Source of the DNA: JAEUNX01 sp034004685
GTDB lineage: Bacteria > Pseudomonadota > Gammaproteobacteria > Burkholderiales > Rhodocyclaceae
Length of the DNA: 64,000 nucleotides
Assembly: GCA_034004685.1 (NCBI GenBank)
Contig: JAVEWG010000004.1
Location: forward strand, 1 to 64,000
Direction of reading: 5' to 3'
In this document: piece after piece, positions 8,010 to 17,229 of the stretch
Numbering within the stretch: position 1 is the first letter of the stretch
Layout: every line of letters starts with the position of its first letter
Position numbers and translations under genes: made by a program
The notes under the pieces: model-generated
What the model was told of the DNA's origin: nothing
Databases searched by the model: none
What the model saw: only the letters and a program-made list of their open reading frames with translations

Positions 8010-9637
8010 CAATGCCCCGCCGCGCGGGCCAGGGCCTGGGACACGGAGGGCCCCATTTCCTGGACGAAATCCGCCAGGACCCGTTCCGCCCGGGCCCGCC
8101 CGTCCTCGTCGGCCACCGGGGTATGGAGCATCACCACCGCGGAATCGTCGCCCCGCCCGGCAAGCTTGGCCAGCACCAGCAACACCTTGGCCACGTAATC
8201 ATTGCTGGTCACCCGCCCGCCGATCCAGTACCAGTGCCACACCAGGAGCCGCCCCGGGGTGCCCCGGATCTCGGTGCTGAGCACGCTGGAGGATCCTTCC
8301 GGCTGGGCCAGGGGGTAAGTACCGTAACTGGCCAGGGTCCACACCGGATCCTTGCTCTGGATGATCTTGTTCTCCGAATTGGTGAGCTCCCGGCCGGGCT
8401 CCTGGTTGCGGTAGTAGCCCAGGAAAACCCCAACCGTGGCGCCATCCTTGGTCCAGGCGGAGCGGGCTTGGGCCGCCATTCCGCCATAGCGGGGCGTCCA
8501 CTCGGGCAGGCTGGCCGGATCCCCTGGGGCCCAGGCCCCGGCCGCCCCCGGCACGGCCAGGTCCACCGGCCCCTGCTGGCCCCGGGAATCCAGCCACAGG
8601 AAGGCCGGGCTGGCCAGGGACAAGCCGGCCATCACCAGCACCGCCGCGACCAGCCAGTTTCGAAAGGCCGGAGCGGGTTGCTGGCGGACATGCCCCAGGC
8701 TGGCCTGGATTTCGTGGGCCACCGATTCCTCGGGCTCCTGCCAGCGGGCGCCGATCCAGAACAACCCCAGCATCACGATGCCGAAAAACACCCAGCCGTA
8801 GATGAGGTGATCCACCCCGGTGGCGAGCCGGTTGCCACTCACGTGACCGAGCAACACGATGCCGTAGGCCCGCAACCAGTTGGCCAGGATCGGCGCCGCC
8901 ACCGCCAGGGCCACGAACACCAGGCGGCGCGTCAGGGAACGATAGTTGAGATAGGCATACAGGCAGCCCACCACGATGGAGGCAATCAGGTAGCGCACGC
9001 CGCTGCAGCCCTCCACGATCTGCCAATGGCCGGAAGGAATCACCAGACTGCGGCCTTCGATATAGACCGGAATGCCCGTCCCCCGCAGGGCCGCCACCAC
9101 GAAATCGGCGGTGCGATCCATCATGGAAGGGAACAGGAATTCCCCGAAGGGCACGCAGAACACCAGAAAACCCAGGGGAAAGGCCAGGGCCCAGGCCACC
9201 GCGCCACCCGCCAGGGCCCACACCGTGGCGACCACCATGCCCACCAGGGCCAACTGGGCCACCGCGTCCACGCTGGCCAGCTGGGCCACCAGCCAGACCA
9301 GGCCACAGCCAAGGCCGAAAGCCGCCCCCAGCCAGGATGTCCCCAGGGGCAGCCCGGCCAGCACCGCACGCTTGCGCCATACCAGCCACAGGGAGATGGG
9401 CGCCACCAGATAGCCATGGGCGAAGGTGCCGGAGCGGCTCCAGATCGCCTCCATGGCCAGGGCGGTGTCCCGATACCAGAACAACAGCCAGACCAGGGCC
9501 AGACCAATCACCACCCCATGGGCCAGCCGGGAACCGGGGATGGTGGGCCCACTCAATGGGCGGGCACCCGCGCCAGCGCCTTCGACGGGCGCCAGGTCGG
9601 CAGCCTTGGAAAAGTTCCAGGAAGGAGTTTTCAACAC
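8009..9637 (-). CDS. xrtA: Exosortase A (XrtA/EpsH) fused to EpsI domain
   Basis: 542 residues from GTG 9637. The first 300 form a polytopic membrane protein with the exosortase catalytic set: Cys in VEGCSGVRYL (about 211), Arg in ANWLRAYGI (about 256) and His in DHLIYGW (about 277). Residues about 310-540 are the periplasmic EpsI domain (DUF3485), here fused as usual for exosortase A. The enzyme is predicted to cleave and transfer proteins bearing a C-terminal PEP-CTERM signal at the inner membrane; substrates are encoded elsewhere, none being seen in this window. A 142-bp spacer upstream, unusual for this packed operon, could hold an internal promoter. The exact start is uncertain because the first 35 residues are weakly conserved. 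Confidence 0.93.
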   Translation of the reverse strand: MLKTPSWNFSKAADLAPVEGAGAGARPLSGPTIPGSRLAHGVVIGLALVWLLFWYRDTALAMEAIWSRSGTFAHGYLVAPISLWLVWRKRAVLAGLPLGTSWLGAAFGLGCGLVWLVAQLASVDAVAQLALVGMVVATVWALAGGAVAWALAFPLGFLVFCVPFGEFLFPSMMDRTADFVVAALRGTGIPVYIEGRSLVIPSGHWQIVEGCSGVRYLIASIVVGCLYAYLNYRSLTRRLVFVALAVAAPILANWLRAYGIVLLGHVSGNRLATGVDHLIYGWVFFGIVMLGLFWIGARWQEPEESVAHEIQASLGHVRQQPAPAFRNWLVAAVLVMAGLSLASPAFLWLDSRGQQGPVDLAVPGAAGAWAPGDPASLPEWTPRYGGMAAQARSAWTKDGATVGVFLGYYRNQEPGRELTNSENKIIQSKDPVWTLASYGTYPLAQPEGSSSVLSTEIRGTPGRLLVWHWYWIGGRVTSNDYVAKVLLVLAKLAGRGDDSAVVMLHTPVADEDGRARAERVLADFVQEMGPSVSQALARAAGH

Positions 9638-9779
9638 TTGGCTTTACCTGTAGTCGGGATGCTTCCCAATGGCATCATGCTAACCGGCTCGCCGACCGGT
9701 AGCGCGGTAGGATTCCTCGAAAGGTCCCACGGCGCCCCCTGCAGCAGGGAGGGCGACACAAACCATGCCGGCGGGGAAG

Positions 9780-10985
9780 TCACAGGGTTGAGCGCAGGCA
9801 GAGGCGGCGATAGACCTCCCCGTAATGGGCCACGCTGTTCTTCCAGTTGCGCACCTCCTCCACGAAATGCCGCCCGGCCGCCCGCATGGCGGGCCAGCGC
9901 TCCCGGTGATCGAGCATCTCTTGCACCGCTTCGGCCAGGGCTTCGGCGCTGCTGGCCGTAAACAGCTTGCCGGTTTCCCCGTCCCGGATGAGTTCCTGGT
10001 GGCCGCCCACGTCGGAGGCCACGAACAGGCGCCCCTGGGCCATGGCTTCCAGGGGTTTCAAGGGGGTCACCAGTTCGGTGAGGCGCATGGAGTGGCGCGG
10101 GTAGGCCAGCAGATCGATCTGGTCGTAGTAGCGGCTGACTTCCGAGTGGGGCACCCGGCCGGTGAACAGGATCTTGTCGGCGCCCCCCAGGCGGGCGGCC
10201 TGGGCCTTGAGGTTGGCGTCCTGGGGGCCGCCCCCCACCAGCAGGATGCGCAGATCCGGCCGGCGGGCCAGCAATCGGGGAAAGGCCTCCAGCAGCAGAT
10301 CCAGCCCTTCGTAAGCATAGAAGGAGCCCACAAAACCCAGCACGGTGGCGCCCTCCAGGCCGAGCTGGCGGCGTAGGGCGGGGTCGGGATCGCCGGAAAG
10401 CTGAAAGCCTTCGATATCCACCGCGTTGGGAATCACGGTGACCCTGGATTCAGGGATGCCGCGCCCGATGATGTCCCGCCGCAAGCCCTCGCAGATGGTG
10501 AAGGCGTGGTCCACCTGGCCCAGGGCGCGGGTTTCCAGGGCCCGGGTGAGGCGGTAACGCAGGCTGCCCTCGGTGGTGGTGCCGTGGTCCACCGCCGCGT
10601 CTTCCCAGAAGGCGCGAATCTCATAGACCACCGGAATCCCCAGGCGGCGCCCCACCCGCAGGGCTGGAAAGGCGTTGAGCACGGGGGAATGGGCATGGAG
10701 GATGTCCGGCCGCAGTTCCCGCGCCAAGGCGTCCAGGCGGGCCTCGGTGGCCGCCATCTGGCGCAGCTCCCGCATTACCGGGGGTGCCTTGCCCGGCACC
10801 GGGCTGCGATAAAACCGCAGGCCATCCACGTCCTCCACCTCGGCCGGCGTCGGGCCCTGTTTAGGGGAGGTGAGATGATAGGTTTCCCAGCCCAGGGCCC
10901 GCTGCTCCCGCAGGATGGCTGCGGTGCGGAAGGTGTAGCCGCTGTGGAGCGGGATGGAGTGGTCGAGGATGTGGAGGATGCGCAT
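9780..10985 (-). CDS. Exosortase A-associated glycosyltransferase (Daro_2409 type)
   Basis: 401 residues. The N-terminus MRILHILDHSIPLHSGYTFR is diagnostic of the GT4 subfamily found only with exosortase A clusters (the Daro_2409 family, named after a Dechloromonas gene). The C-terminal Rossmann domain has VGSFYAYEGLDLLLEA and a GT4-like acceptor stretch ending VTPLKPLEAMAQGRLFVASD. It probably transfers a sugar during polysaccharide repeat-unit assembly on the cytoplasmic side. The gene follows the amidotransferase gene with only 3 bp between, showing cotranscription, and is separated from xrtA by 142 bp. Confidence 0.92.
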   Translation of the reverse strand: MRILHILDHSIPLHSGYTFRTAAILREQRALGWETYHLTSPKQGPTPAEVEDVDGLRFYRSPVPGKAPPVMRELRQMAATEARLDALARELRPDILHAHSPVLNAFPALRVGRRLGIPVVYEIRAFWEDAAVDHGTTTEGSLRYRLTRALETRALGQVDHAFTICEGLRRDIIGRGIPESRVTVIPNAVDIEGFQLSGDPDPALRRQLGLEGATVLGFVGSFYAYEGLDLLLEAFPRLLARRPDLRILLVGGGPQDANLKAQAARLGGADKILFTGRVPHSEVSRYYDQIDLLAYPRHSMRLTELVTPLKPLEAMAQGRLFVASDVGGHQELIRDGETGKLFTASSAEALAEAVQEMLDHRERWPAMRAAGRHFVEEVRNWKNSVAHYGEVYRRLCLRSTL

Positions 10986-10988
10986 GGT

Positions 10989-12917
10989 TCAGAGGGCTTG
11001 GGCCATTGCGGCAGAAACATTGGGCTTGAGACCGGCGTTGCGGAGAAAGGCTTCGAACATCAACACCGACCATAAGGACGCGCTGTAATCCCGCACCCCG
11101 GACTGGTGAGCCTCCACCAGGTGGCGCAGATAATCCGGGTTGAAGATGCCGGTGGCGGCCAGGGTTTCCCCCAGCACCGCCTGGCGCACCCGCTCCTTGA
11201 GGGGACCCCGGAACCAGCGGGCCAGGGGCACCGAGAAGCCCATCTTGGGGCGATACAGCACCTCGTCGGGCAGATAGGGCTCCATGGCCTTCTTGAACAG
11301 ATACTTGCCTTCCTGGCCCTTGATCTTGAGTCCTGAGGGCAGAGTCGCCAGCCATTCCACCAGTTCGTGGTCCATCAGGGGCTCCCGCACTTCCAGGGAG
11401 TGGGCCATGCTGGCCCGGTCCACCTTGGTGTTGATGTCCCCCACCAGATAGGTCTTGAGATCCAGGTACTGGATCAGGGCCAGGGGGTCTTCGGCGTGGG
11501 CGGCTGCGGCGTGGCGGCGGAAGACCTCCAGGGCGCTGTAACCCCCAAGCTCTGCCTGGAAGCGGTTGGAGAAGAGCTGCGCTCGCATGTCGTCCCGCAG
11601 GATGGACACAGAATGGAAATAGGCCTGGGCCGAATCCCGGGCCATGGCCTGGAAAGTGGTCTTGGCCCGCAGCACCCGGGGCGCCCAATCGGCCTTCGGG
11701 TAGAACCGGCCCAGCAGGCCGAACAGCGGCTGGCGCACCCCCAGGGGCAGGGCGGCACGCATCCTTTCTTCCATCAGATGCATGCGGTAGCGGCGGTAAC
11801 CACCGAAGCTCTCGTCGCCGCCGTCGCCGGATAGGGCCACGGTCACGTGCTTTCTGGCCAGCTGGCAGACCCGGTAGGTGGGGATGGCGGAGCTGTCGGC
11901 GTAGGGTTCGTCGTAGAGGGCCGCCAGGGTGTCGATCAGGTCGAAGTCGTCGGACTTCACCGTTTCCACGAAATGACGGGTGCGGTAGCGGTCCGCCACC
12001 TTCTGGGCGAATTCCGACTCGTTGAACCTGGGATCGTCGAAGGCGATGGAGCAGGTATTCACCGGCTCGGCGGAAAGTCCCGCCATGGTGGCCACCACCG
12101 CGCTGGAATCTACCCCGCCGGAGAGAAAAGCCCCCAGGGGCACCTCGGCAATCATCCGCAGCCGCACCGATTCCTTGAGGCGCCCGGCGAGCTCGGCGGT
12201 GGCCTCCGGGAGGGACAAGGGATTGTCCAGGGTGAAGCGCACATCCCAATACTGCCTGGGCTCGGGCACCGGCTGACCCCGGCGGATGCAGAGGGATTCC
12301 CCAGGGCCCAGCTTACGGGCGCCAAGGAAAATGGTGCGGGGTTCGGCCACATAGCCCAGGGCGAAGTATTCCTCCACCGCCAGGGGGTCGATGCGCCGGT
12401 CCAGCCCCGGGTGTTGCATCAGCACCTTGAGTTCGGAGCCAAAGGCCACGGTGCCATCGGACAAGACGGCATAGAACAGGGGCTTCACCCCCAGCCGGTC
12501 CCGGGCCAGGAAGCAGGTCTGTCGGTTGCGGTCCCACAGGGCGAAGGCGAACATCCCCCGGAAACGTTTCACGCAGTCCTCGCCCCAGGCCTCCCAGGCG
12601 TGGACGATGACCTCGGTGTCGCTCTTGGTGTGAAAGACATGGCCCAGGGCTTCCAGCTCCGGCACCAGCGCCTGGAAGTTGTAGATTTCCCCGTTGAACA
12701 CCACCGCCACCGAGCCATCTTCGTTGAAAAGGGGCTGCTGACCGGTGGACAGATCGATGATGGACAAGCGCCGGTGGGCCAGGGCGACCCCGGGCTCGAA
12801 GTGGAAGCCCCCTTCGTCCGGCCCGCGATGAAACTGGATGTCGTTCATCCGGGCCGCCAGGGCGCAGTCGAAGTCCCGGCTGCCACGGCTGTCGAAGAGG
12901 CCTGCGATTCCGCACAT
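10989..12917 (-). CDS. XrtA-system amidotransferase 1 (asparagine synthase family)
   Basis: 642 residues from ATG 12917, chosen because the processed N-terminus must be MCGIAGLF; an upstream in-frame extension is a shadow of the preceding gene. Cys2 is the amidotransferase nucleophile, RGPDEGG and FNGEIYN complete the class II glutaminase domain, and LSGGVDSS (about 265-272) with SGDGGDE give the ATP-pyrophosphatase domain. Length and motifs fit the exosortase A-associated amidotransferase 1 family. It probably transfers glutamine-derived nitrogen to a sugar or amino-acid group of the polysaccharide, or acts in that pathway; the true substrate is not known. Unlike the relative at 1012 all glutaminase residues are intact. 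Confidence 0.93.
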   Translation of the reverse strand: MCGIAGLFDSRGSRDFDCALAARMNDIQFHRGPDEGGFHFEPGVALAHRRLSIIDLSTGQQPLFNEDGSVAVVFNGEIYNFQALVPELEALGHVFHTKSDTEVIVHAWEAWGEDCVKRFRGMFAFALWDRNRQTCFLARDRLGVKPLFYAVLSDGTVAFGSELKVLMQHPGLDRRIDPLAVEEYFALGYVAEPRTIFLGARKLGPGESLCIRRGQPVPEPRQYWDVRFTLDNPLSLPEATAELAGRLKESVRLRMIAEVPLGAFLSGGVDSSAVVATMAGLSAEPVNTCSIAFDDPRFNESEFAQKVADRYRTRHFVETVKSDDFDLIDTLAALYDEPYADSSAIPTYRVCQLARKHVTVALSGDGGDESFGGYRRYRMHLMEERMRAALPLGVRQPLFGLLGRFYPKADWAPRVLRAKTTFQAMARDSAQAYFHSVSILRDDMRAQLFSNRFQAELGGYSALEVFRRHAAAAHAEDPLALIQYLDLKTYLVGDINTKVDRASMAHSLEVREPLMDHELVEWLATLPSGLKIKGQEGKYLFKKAMEPYLPDEVLYRPKMGFSVPLARWFRGPLKERVRQAVLGETLAATGIFNPDYLRHLVEAHQSGVRDYSASLWSVLMFEAFLRNAGLKPNVSAAMAQAL

Positions 12918-12930
12918 GGTTCGTTTTCCT

Positions 12931-14130
12931 TCAGGTTTGGTAGCGCCCGGCCGGTTCTGACCGGGCTGCGTCCCGCCCCAGGAGGCGGTCGTAACAGGCC
13001 AGATACTGGCCCACCATGGATTCCAGGCTGAATTCCGCCTCCACCCGGGCCCTTCCTGCCGCCCCGTGCCGGCGGGCCCGTTCTGGCTGGCGGAAATAGG
13101 CGGCCAGGGCGGCGGCCAGGGCAGCCGGGTCCTGGGGCGGCACCAGGGCGCCGGTCTGGCCGTCCACCACCAGCTCCCCGTTGCCCCCCACGGTGGTGGC
13201 CACCACCGGCAGACCGCTGGCCATGGCCTCCAGCAGGGTGTTGGAAATGCCCTCTGCCCGGGACGGCAGGGCAAAGCAGTCGAAACCTGCCATGAGGGCT
13301 GGCACATCGGCCCGCGCCCCCGCCAGCCATACCTGCTCACCCACTCCGGCCGCCGCCACGGCCTGCTCCACCGCCCCCCGCAGGGCCCCATCCCCCACCA
13401 GCACCAAGCGGGCCCGGGCACGGGCCTCCGGATCGGTAGCCAGCCACTGACCGAAACCCTGTACCAGGTTCACCGGATCCTTGATCTCCTGGAGCCGGCC
13501 CACCGCCCCCACCACCCAGTGCTGCCCACGAGAGAAGGGAAAATCCGCCGCCACCGGGCCGCCAGGACGGAAGCGGGCCGCATCCACCCCATTGCAGATC
13601 CGGCTCACCCGCCCGGAGGCGATGCCCACCGGCCCCACCAGGTAATCCCGCAGATGGCCGGAAAGGGCCACGTAGTGGCTGACGAAAGGGGCGTAGAGAC
13701 GGCGCAGCCAGCGGTGGCGGGCGCTTCGGCCGGCCGGATCCGAGGTATCCCAGCCGTGCTCGCCATGGATGCGGACCGACACCCCGGCAGCCCAGGCCGG
13801 CACGGTCATTTCCAGGGCCGCCAGGTTGCGGGTGTGGACGATGGCCGGGCGCAATCTGCGCAATAGCCGATAGAGGCGCGGATAGAGCTTGAAGCCGTGG
13901 CCCGGGGCCTTGTGGAGCTCGATCAATTCCACTCCGGGGCGGCGGATCCGGGCCAGGAAGGCCGGATCGCCCTGGGTGAGAGCAATCACCACGTGACGGT
14001 AGCGTTCCGCCGGCATGTGGTTGATGAGATTGACGATGCCGTTCTCCAGCCCCCCCACCTGGAAGCTGTACACCACGTGGGCCACCAGCGGCGGGCCATC
14101 GGTGGTGGCGGGGCGGGGCGCCTGGGTCAT
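12931..14130 (-). CDS. XrtA-associated sugar transferase (GT4, second of pair)
   Basis: 399 residues from ATG 14130, whose ATGA overlaps the stop of the previous gene; a longer in-frame reading is a shadow of that gene. VAHVVYSFQVGGLENGIVNL and HTRNLAALEM are typical of the PEP-CTERM/EpsH1-associated sugar transferase usually called stp2. RAEGISNTLLEAMASGLPVV is the GT4 E-x7-E donor motif. It is translationally coupled to the other member of the pair at 14127. Its role, adding a sugar to the lipid-linked unit, follows from the family and context. Confidence 0.9.
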   Translation of the reverse strand: MTQAPRPATTDGPPLVAHVVYSFQVGGLENGIVNLINHMPAERYRHVVIALTQGDPAFLARIRRPGVELIELHKAPGHGFKLYPRLYRLLRRLRPAIVHTRNLAALEMTVPAWAAGVSVRIHGEHGWDTSDPAGRSARHRWLRRLYAPFVSHYVALSGHLRDYLVGPVGIASGRVSRICNGVDAARFRPGGPVAADFPFSRGQHWVVGAVGRLQEIKDPVNLVQGFGQWLATDPEARARARLVLVGDGALRGAVEQAVAAAGVGEQVWLAGARADVPALMAGFDCFALPSRAEGISNTLLEAMASGLPVVATTVGGNGELVVDGQTGALVPPQDPAALAAALAAYFRQPERARRHGAAGRARVEAEFSLESMVGQYLACYDRLLGRDAARSEPAGRYQT

Positions 14131-15332
14131 GACCGCGCCCCTGCCAGAACCTGGTCCAGCACCCCGAGCTGGCGCTCCCAGCCGTAGCGGGTGGTCACCC
14201 GAGCCCGGGCGGCGGCCCCCAGGGCCTGCCCCCGGGGGCCCAGGGCCACGGCCAGGGCCGCCCTGAAACCCTCGGCATTTTCCGCCGCCAGGATTTCGCT
14301 TCCCTCCAGGGCGTCCAGCCCCTGCAGGCAGGACGGATGGGCCACCACCGGGCGGGCCATGGCCATGGCTTCCAGCACCTTGTTCTGGATGCCCCGGGCG
14401 ATCCGCAGGGGCGCCACCACGGCGCTGGCGTGGGCCAGGAAGGGGCGCACGTCCGGCACGGTGCCGGTCACCACCACCTCGCCAGGCCGGGCCAGAGCCA
14501 GCACTTCCGATGCAGGATTCATACCGACGATCCAGAATCTCAATCCTGGATGAGTTTGCCTGAGGCTTGGCAGGATGTCCCGTGCGAACCAGCACACCCC
14601 GTCCACGTTGGGCCAGTAGTCCATGGCGCCGGTAAACACCAGCACCGGCCCGCCGGGGGGAAAGGGGTTGTCCCGGGGCGGCTCGGGGGAAAAGTAGGCG
14701 GTATCCACGCCGTTTTCCATCACCGCCACCCGGGAAGCGGCCTCGGGCGCCCGGCCCAGAAAGAGATCCGCCTCCGCCCGGGTGACGAAGAGGCTGGCAT
14801 CACTGCGGGCGGCCACCAGGCGCTCGAAGGCCAGCAGGCGCCGGCCCTCCCGGGCATACACCCAGGACAGGGGCCAGGGTTTGGTGGGGGCGTACTGGGT
14901 CCATTTCTCCGAATCCACATCGCAGAAATCCACCACCTGGCCCAGCTTGGGCAGGCCCTCCAGGTACTGGGCCATGGCCCCGGAGAACACCACCCCGTGG
15001 CGGATATCCTCCCGCTGGACCACCTCGCGCACCCAGCGGGCCATGGAACGATCCCGGTAGTAGGGCAGGGTCAGGGCCTCGCCCCTCAGAAAGGCCGCCA
15101 GGCTGGCCAGACGCTTGAGTCGGGGATGAATGGGCCGCACGCAGACGCCGGCGCACCAGCCCTCCACGGTGGCGACATGCTGCCAGTCTTCGGGCTGGTC
15201 CACAAAGGTGGCCAGGAATACCCGGTAGCGCTCCGCAAGATGGCGCAGGATGCGGTAGGAGCGCACCTTGTCCCCCTTGTTGGGAGGATAGGGCAGACGG
15301 TGCACCAGGAGCAGGAGGGGCGGCCGCTCCAC
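14127..15332 (-). CDS. XrtA-associated sugar transferase (first of pair)
   Basis: 401 residues. PPLLLLVHRLPYPPNKGDKV followed by RSYRILRHLAERYRV is the signature opening of the exosortase A-associated sugar transferase usually called stp1; VDFCDVDSEKW and the C-terminal PLRIARGIQNKVLEAMAMAR complete it. The catalytic GT-B donor site lies in that last motif. The gene ends in a 4-bp overlap with the following transferase and starts 3 bp after the FemAB-like gene, so these three are coupled. A cytoplasmic step in repeat-unit assembly is inferred. Confidence 0.92.
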   Translation of the reverse strand: MERPPLLLLVHRLPYPPNKGDKVRSYRILRHLAERYRVFLATFVDQPEDWQHVATVEGWCAGVCVRPIHPRLKRLASLAAFLRGEALTLPYYRDRSMARWVREVVQREDIRHGVVFSGAMAQYLEGLPKLGQVVDFCDVDSEKWTQYAPTKPWPLSWVYAREGRRLLAFERLVAARSDASLFVTRAEADLFLGRAPEAASRVAVMENGVDTAYFSPEPPRDNPFPPGGPVLVFTGAMDYWPNVDGVCWFARDILPSLRQTHPGLRFWIVGMNPASEVLALARPGEVVVTGTVPDVRPFLAHASAVVAPLRIARGIQNKVLEAMAMARPVVAHPSCLQGLDALEGSEILAAENAEGFRAALAVALGPRGQALGAAARARVTTRYGWERQLGVLDQVLAGARS

Positions 15333-15335
15333 CCC

Positions 15336-16373
15336 CTACCCCAAATTACGAACGATATGGGGCCCCAGGGTATTGGCCACCACCAGGGGCAAGCGCTGCC
15401 ACAGGGCGATGAAGGCCCGGTACTTGGGGTTCATGGGGTTGTTCTGGGGAATGGCGTCCCGCTTGTAGAGGCGGTACTCATAAGACAGGGGCACCGGCTC
15501 GAAGCCCCAGTTCTTCTTGAAGCTCCAGGGCCCGGTACCCACCTTGCTGCGGCCGTAGTCGAAGAGGGTGTAGCCCTCGCCACAGGCCCGCCGCATCAAC
15601 TCCCAGTACTTGAAGTCGTTGGCGGCCAGATCCCGGGCGGCCAGGTCATCCCCGGCGTAATAGGGCAGCACCTCGTTGCGAAAGTAGAAGCTGAGCACCG
15701 AGGAGAGGGGCTTGCCGGCAGGGTCAGTGACGGTGAGGACCCGGCACTGGTCGCCAAAGACTTCCTTCAAGCGGCGGAAGAAGGCCTTGGGCAGGGCCGG
15801 GGTGCCGTGGCGCAGGACGTTGTCGGAATACAACGCGAAGAACTGCTCCACGTCCGGATCCTCCCGGCTCAGCAGGCCGTTCTTGATGCCCTTTCTCACC
15901 ATGGCCCGCTGTTTGCGGGGGATGGCCAGCATGTTGGCTTCCTCGTCCGGCAGGATTTCCTTGCGAAAGGTGACGTAAAGATCCTGGCGGGGCCAGTCGC
16001 CATGGTGGGGCGTCAGGTGACGCAGTTCCAGGTGCTGGACCCCCAGTTCCCGCCCCAGTTCGTCCGCCCGCGTCTCCAGTGCCGCCACCGCCTCCGGCTC
16101 TCCCACCGCGCCGCCATAGACGCAGAAGGGCAGGGAGACCAGGGCGTCGCCGAAAAGCAGGCTCTTGACCCGGGCCAGGGGCAGCACCCCTTCGATCTGA
16201 CCGGCACGGCGGGCCAGCAGGAAGTAGCTGCGGTGGCGGAACACCTTTTCCATCAGACCCTGCCAGGCCGACAGATGGAAGAAGGTGGCCGCCGGGCAGG
16301 CCATGACGAATCGATCCCACTCGGCGTGTTCCGAAGCGATCAGGGAGGAAACCACGAGGGCTGGCCGGTCCAT
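15336..16373 (-). CDS. XrtA-associated FemAB-like protein (GNAT fold)
   Basis: 345 residues. The paired GNAT-like domains are recognisable from SHLA-type motifs such as CPAATFFHLSAWQGLMEKVF at the N-terminus and YAGDDLAARDLAANDFKYWE with FDYGRSKVGTGPWSFKKNWG at the C-terminus, which mark the FemAB family attached to exosortase A systems. FemAB proteins transfer aminoacyl groups from tRNA to peptidoglycan precursors. Here the likely acceptor is a polysaccharide or lipid-linked sugar, which is inference. It is 16 bp downstream of the deacetylase gene and 3 bp upstream of the sugar transferase. Confidence 0.92.
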   Translation of the reverse strand: MDRPALVVSSLIASEHAEWDRFVMACPAATFFHLSAWQGLMEKVFRHRSYFLLARRAGQIEGVLPLARVKSLLFGDALVSLPFCVYGGAVGEPEAVAALETRADELGRELGVQHLELRHLTPHHGDWPRQDLYVTFRKEILPDEEANMLAIPRKQRAMVRKGIKNGLLSREDPDVEQFFALYSDNVLRHGTPALPKAFFRRLKEVFGDQCRVLTVTDPAGKPLSSVLSFYFRNEVLPYYAGDDLAARDLAANDFKYWELMRRACGEGYTLFDYGRSKVGTGPWSFKKNWGFEPVPLSYEYRLYKRDAIPQNNPMNPKYRAFIALWQRLPLVVANTLGPHIVRNLG

Positions 16374-16389
16374 GGGGTTGCGCTTGAAG

Positions 16390-17229
16390 TCAGTGATCGC
16401 GGAACACCAGGTCGGCCCGACCCCAGGTGAAATCCTGGAGCAGGCGGGCCAGACGGGCTTCCGTGCGATGGAGATTCACGTAATGGCGGAAACGGGTCTT
16501 GGCCGAAGCCCCCTGTACCCGCGGCTGCTCGGGATCCACTTCCCAGGGGTGGAAGTAGAAAATGGCCGGCCGGCGGTCCACCCGGTTCACTCGCTCGATC
16601 TGCCAGCGGGATACCGCATAGGGCAGGAAACGGAAATAGCCGCCGCCACCGGCGGGGAAGTTGCGCCCGGCCAGGCGTGCGGTGGTGATGGGGATCTCCA
16701 GCAGTCCATTGGCCAGGCGATAAGGAAACCGGGGCGCATCCGGTACCCCGTAATGGTCATGCTTGACGGGATAAACGCTGGAGCTGTAGCGGTAGCCCGC
16801 CTCGGCGATGCAATCGTGGGCCCAGGGGTTGGTTTTCCCGATGGAGAAACTGGGGGCCCGGTAGCCCGCCACTTCCTGACCGAGGACGTCCTCCAGGATG
16901 GCCTTGGCCAGCCGGATGTCCGCCAGGAAGGCCTCGGGGGTTTGGTCGCTGGCCCGCTGATGGCCATGGCCGTGGCTGGCCACTTCATGGCCGGCGGCGG
17001 CGATCCGCCGGACCAGTTGGGGATAGCGCTCCGCCACCCAGCCGAGGGTGAAGAAAGTTGCGTGGGCATCATGGCGGGCGAAGAGGTCCAGGAGGCGGGC
17101 CACATTGGCCTCCACCCGGCAGGGCACCCCACCCCACCCATCGGGGGGAAAATGGGGCGCCAAGGCGGAAACCTGGAAGTAATCTTCCACGTCCACCGTG
17201 AGGGCATTGACCACCCCGCCGCTCTTCAC
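16390..17229 (-). CDS. XrtA-system polysaccharide deacetylase (NodB family)
   Basis: 279 residues. NALTVDVEDYFQVSAL supplies the catalytic aspartates (about D13 and D16), SHGHGHQR the metal-binding histidines, and GYRAPSFSIG the conserved arginine block of carbohydrate esterase family 4. The family version with this DVEDYFQV start is specific to exosortase A loci. It should remove N-acetyl groups from polysaccharide sugars; there is no convincing signal peptide, so it may act on cytoplasmic lipid-linked intermediates or be exported another way. The start overlaps the epimerase stop by 4 bp, indicating coupled translation. Confidence 0.92.
   Translation of the reverse strand: MKSGGVVNALTVDVEDYFQVSALAPHFPPDGWGGVPCRVEANVARLLDLFARHDAHATFFTLGWVAERYPQLVRRIAAAGHEVASHGHGHQRASDQTPEAFLADIRLAKAILEDVLGQEVAGYRAPSFSIGKTNPWAHDCIAEAGYRYSSSVYPVKHDHYGVPDAPRFPYRLANGLLEIPITTARLAGRNFPAGGGGYFRFLPYAVSRWQIERVNRVDRRPAIFYFHPWEVDPEQPRVQGASAKTRFRHYVNLHRTEARLARLLQDFTWGRADLVFRDH

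Noticed and set aside
8012..9961. Long plus-strand reading frame of 649 codons opposite the exosortase gene
   Set aside because: Gly/Pro/His/Gln-rich composition without domains; a typical antisense shadow of a GC-rich gene. The same holds for the long frames at 14337-16430, 18350-21100 and 50042-51880.
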